Origin: Salana multivorans
Lineage (GTDB): Bacteria > Actinomycetota > Actinomycetes > Actinomycetales > Beutenbergiaceae
DNA length: 64,000 nucleotides
Assembly (NCBI RefSeq): GCF_003751805.1
Contig: NZ_RKHQ01000002.1
Span: 558,001-622,000, forward strand
Direction: 5' to 3'
Both the position numbers and the translations under genes were made by a program. Below the pieces are notes generated by a model. It had not been told where the DNA came from. It saw nothing but the letters and a program-made list of their open reading frames with translations, and searched no databases. This document shows positions 63,472 to 64,000 of this stretch, one piece after another. Position 1 is the first letter of the stretch, and each line of letters opens with the position of its first letter.

Positions 63472-63546
63472 TGGTGGGCGATACTGGGATCGAACCAGTG
63501 ACCTCTTCCGTGTCAGGGAAGCGCGCTACCGCTGCGCCAATCGCCC
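63472..63546 (-). tRNA. tRNA-Val (anticodon GAC)
   Basis: Acceptor GGGCGAT/ATCGCCC pairs, anticodon stem-loop CTTCC-CTGACAC-GGAAG giving GAC, T arm GGTTCGATCC. Discriminator A is followed by an encoded CCA. Confidence 0.97.
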
Positions 63547-63551
63547 GTGCG

Positions 63552-63622
63552 AGGTGGGTACGGGATTCGAACCCGTGTATACGGCTTTGCAGGCCGCTGC
63601 CTCGCCTCTCGGCCAACCCACC
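63552..63622 (-). tRNA. tRNA-Cys (anticodon GCA)
   Basis: Acceptor GGTGGGT/ACCCACC, anticodon stem-loop CGGC-CTGCAAA-GCCG giving GCA, T arm GGTTCGAATCC. The discriminator is U, the identity base of tRNA-Cys. No CCA is encoded. Confidence 0.97.
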
Positions 63623-63664
63623 GAGCTGGGATCCAGCTGGATGACCCAAGTGTGGGTGCTTCCG

Positions 63665-63737
63665 AGCGGATGACGGGACTCGAACCCGCGACCCTCACCT
63701 TGGCAAGGTGATGCTCTACCAACTGAGCCACATCCGC
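63665..63737 (-). tRNA. tRNA-Gly (anticodon GCC)
   Basis: Acceptor GCGGATG/CATCCGC, anticodon stem-loop CACCT-TGCCA-AGGTG giving GCC, T arm GGTTCGAGTCC, discriminator U. No CCA is encoded. First tRNA after the promoter. Confidence 0.97.
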
Positions 63738-63786
63738 GTTGCGCTGCTCGCCTCGGCTCTCGCTTCGGCCTTGCGGCGCGGATAAG

Positions 63787-63816
63787 ACTCTAACCCAGGA
63801 TCGGCGAGAGTGCCAA
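63787..63816 (-). promoter_or_regulatory. Promoter of the Gly-Cys-Val tRNA cluster
   Basis: -35 TTGGCA (63811-63816), 18-nt spacer and -10 TAGAGT (63787-63792) on the minus strand, about 50 nt before tRNA-Gly. One of the best consensus matches in the window. Confidence 0.75.
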
Positions 63817-63956
63817 ACCGGCGGAATGTCGCGGCTCGTCGGGGGTGATCGGCCGGTGATCGGCCGGTCGGACGACGACCAGGCGACGCCGACGTCCTCC
63901 CGACGTTCCATCGGCGGACGCGGCCTGGGCACGGGCGACCACCGCTCCCGAGCCGA

Positions 63957-63987
63957 TTGGTCACGCGCCGACGTCCTCGGCTACACT
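63957..63987 (+). promoter_or_regulatory. Possible rightward promoter at the window end
   Basis: TTGGTC (63957-63962) and TACACT (63982-63987) with a 19-nt spacer, pointing out of the window. No start codon for its gene lies inside. The stretch 63817-63956 shows only a small tandem GGTGATCGGCC pair near 63845-63866. Confidence 0.4.
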
Positions 63988-64000
63988 CAACGGGCCGCAG

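Noticed and set aside
63845-63866. Tandem GGTGATCGGCC pair as a regulatory array
   Set aside because: Only two 11-bp copies; too short to separate from chance in this GC-rich sequence.

Overview
This 64 kb window is chromosomal core DNA from a high-GC Gram-positive actinobacterium. The gene content and order (pyrR-pyrB-pyrC-x-carA-carB-pyrF, efp-nusB, alaS with DUF948, yebC-ruvC-ruvA-ruvB-yajC-secD-secF-rel, thrS-HIT-pgsA-acyltransferase-pimA) and a seven-module surface protein point to Micrococcales, perhaps near Beutenbergiaceae, Bogoriellaceae or Cellulomonadaceae. The order-level call is fairly safe. The family is a guess. I saw no IS element, phage gene, CRISPR array or rRNA.

Layout. 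1-8.1 kb (+): a 2,221-residue secreted, wall-anchored-type protein, a structured 0.5 kb gap and a RibD/DHFR-like reductase. 8.1-17.0 kb (-): the complete de novo pyrimidine operon, every junction a 4-bp ATGA/GTGA overlap, preceded by a PyrR-type RNA element that covers the first ribosome-binding site. 17.1-24.1 kb (-): nusB, efp, a membrane protein, a SatD-like regulator, aroB-aroK-aroC, a prepilin peptidase and aroE. 24.1-31.6 kb (-): two tandem mltG genes, ruvX, alaS, two small membrane-associated proteins and rpsD. 31.8-38.4 kb (-): rarA, an MMPL transporter, a GNAT enzyme and aspS. 38.5-40.6 kb (+): a DEAD-box RNA helicase with a hairpin-rich leader. 40.7-45.6 kb: hisS (-), then a membrane cyclophilin, a DUF349 protein and a small AbiEi-like protein (+). 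45.6-57.1 kb (-): rel, secF, secD, yajC, ruvBAC, yebC, a NUDIX hydrolase and a PrsW-like protease. 57.3-63.4 kb (-): a phosphatidylinositol mannoside module (pgsA, acyltransferase, pimA, LemA-like protein) with HIT and thrS. 63.4-63.8 kb (-): tRNA-Val, tRNA-Cys and tRNA-Gly behind one promoter and one terminator.

How the genes work together. The pyr cluster makes UMP under PyrR control. aroB/K/C/E cover shikimate-pathway steps, but the shikimate kinase has lost several key residues. Sec translocon accessories, Holliday-junction resolution (RuvABC, RuvX, RarA) and ppGpp metabolism (Rel) form the usual actinobacterial block. The pgsA-pimA block makes cell-envelope glycolipid.

The best leads are: (1) the AroK homologue lacking the Walker A lysine; (2) a regularly spaced four-half-site operator over the promoter of the SatD-like gene; (3) a multi-hairpin leader before the DEAD-box helicase; (4) seven predicted isopeptide modules in the surface protein, six of them a duplicated three-module cassette; (5) tandem mltG paralogues; (6) a 97-bp-period direct repeat between the LemA-like and PrsW genes; (7) several genes whose -10 hexamer lies 6-7 nt before the start codon, implying leaderless mRNA. 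I found no clearly new defence or biosynthetic system.
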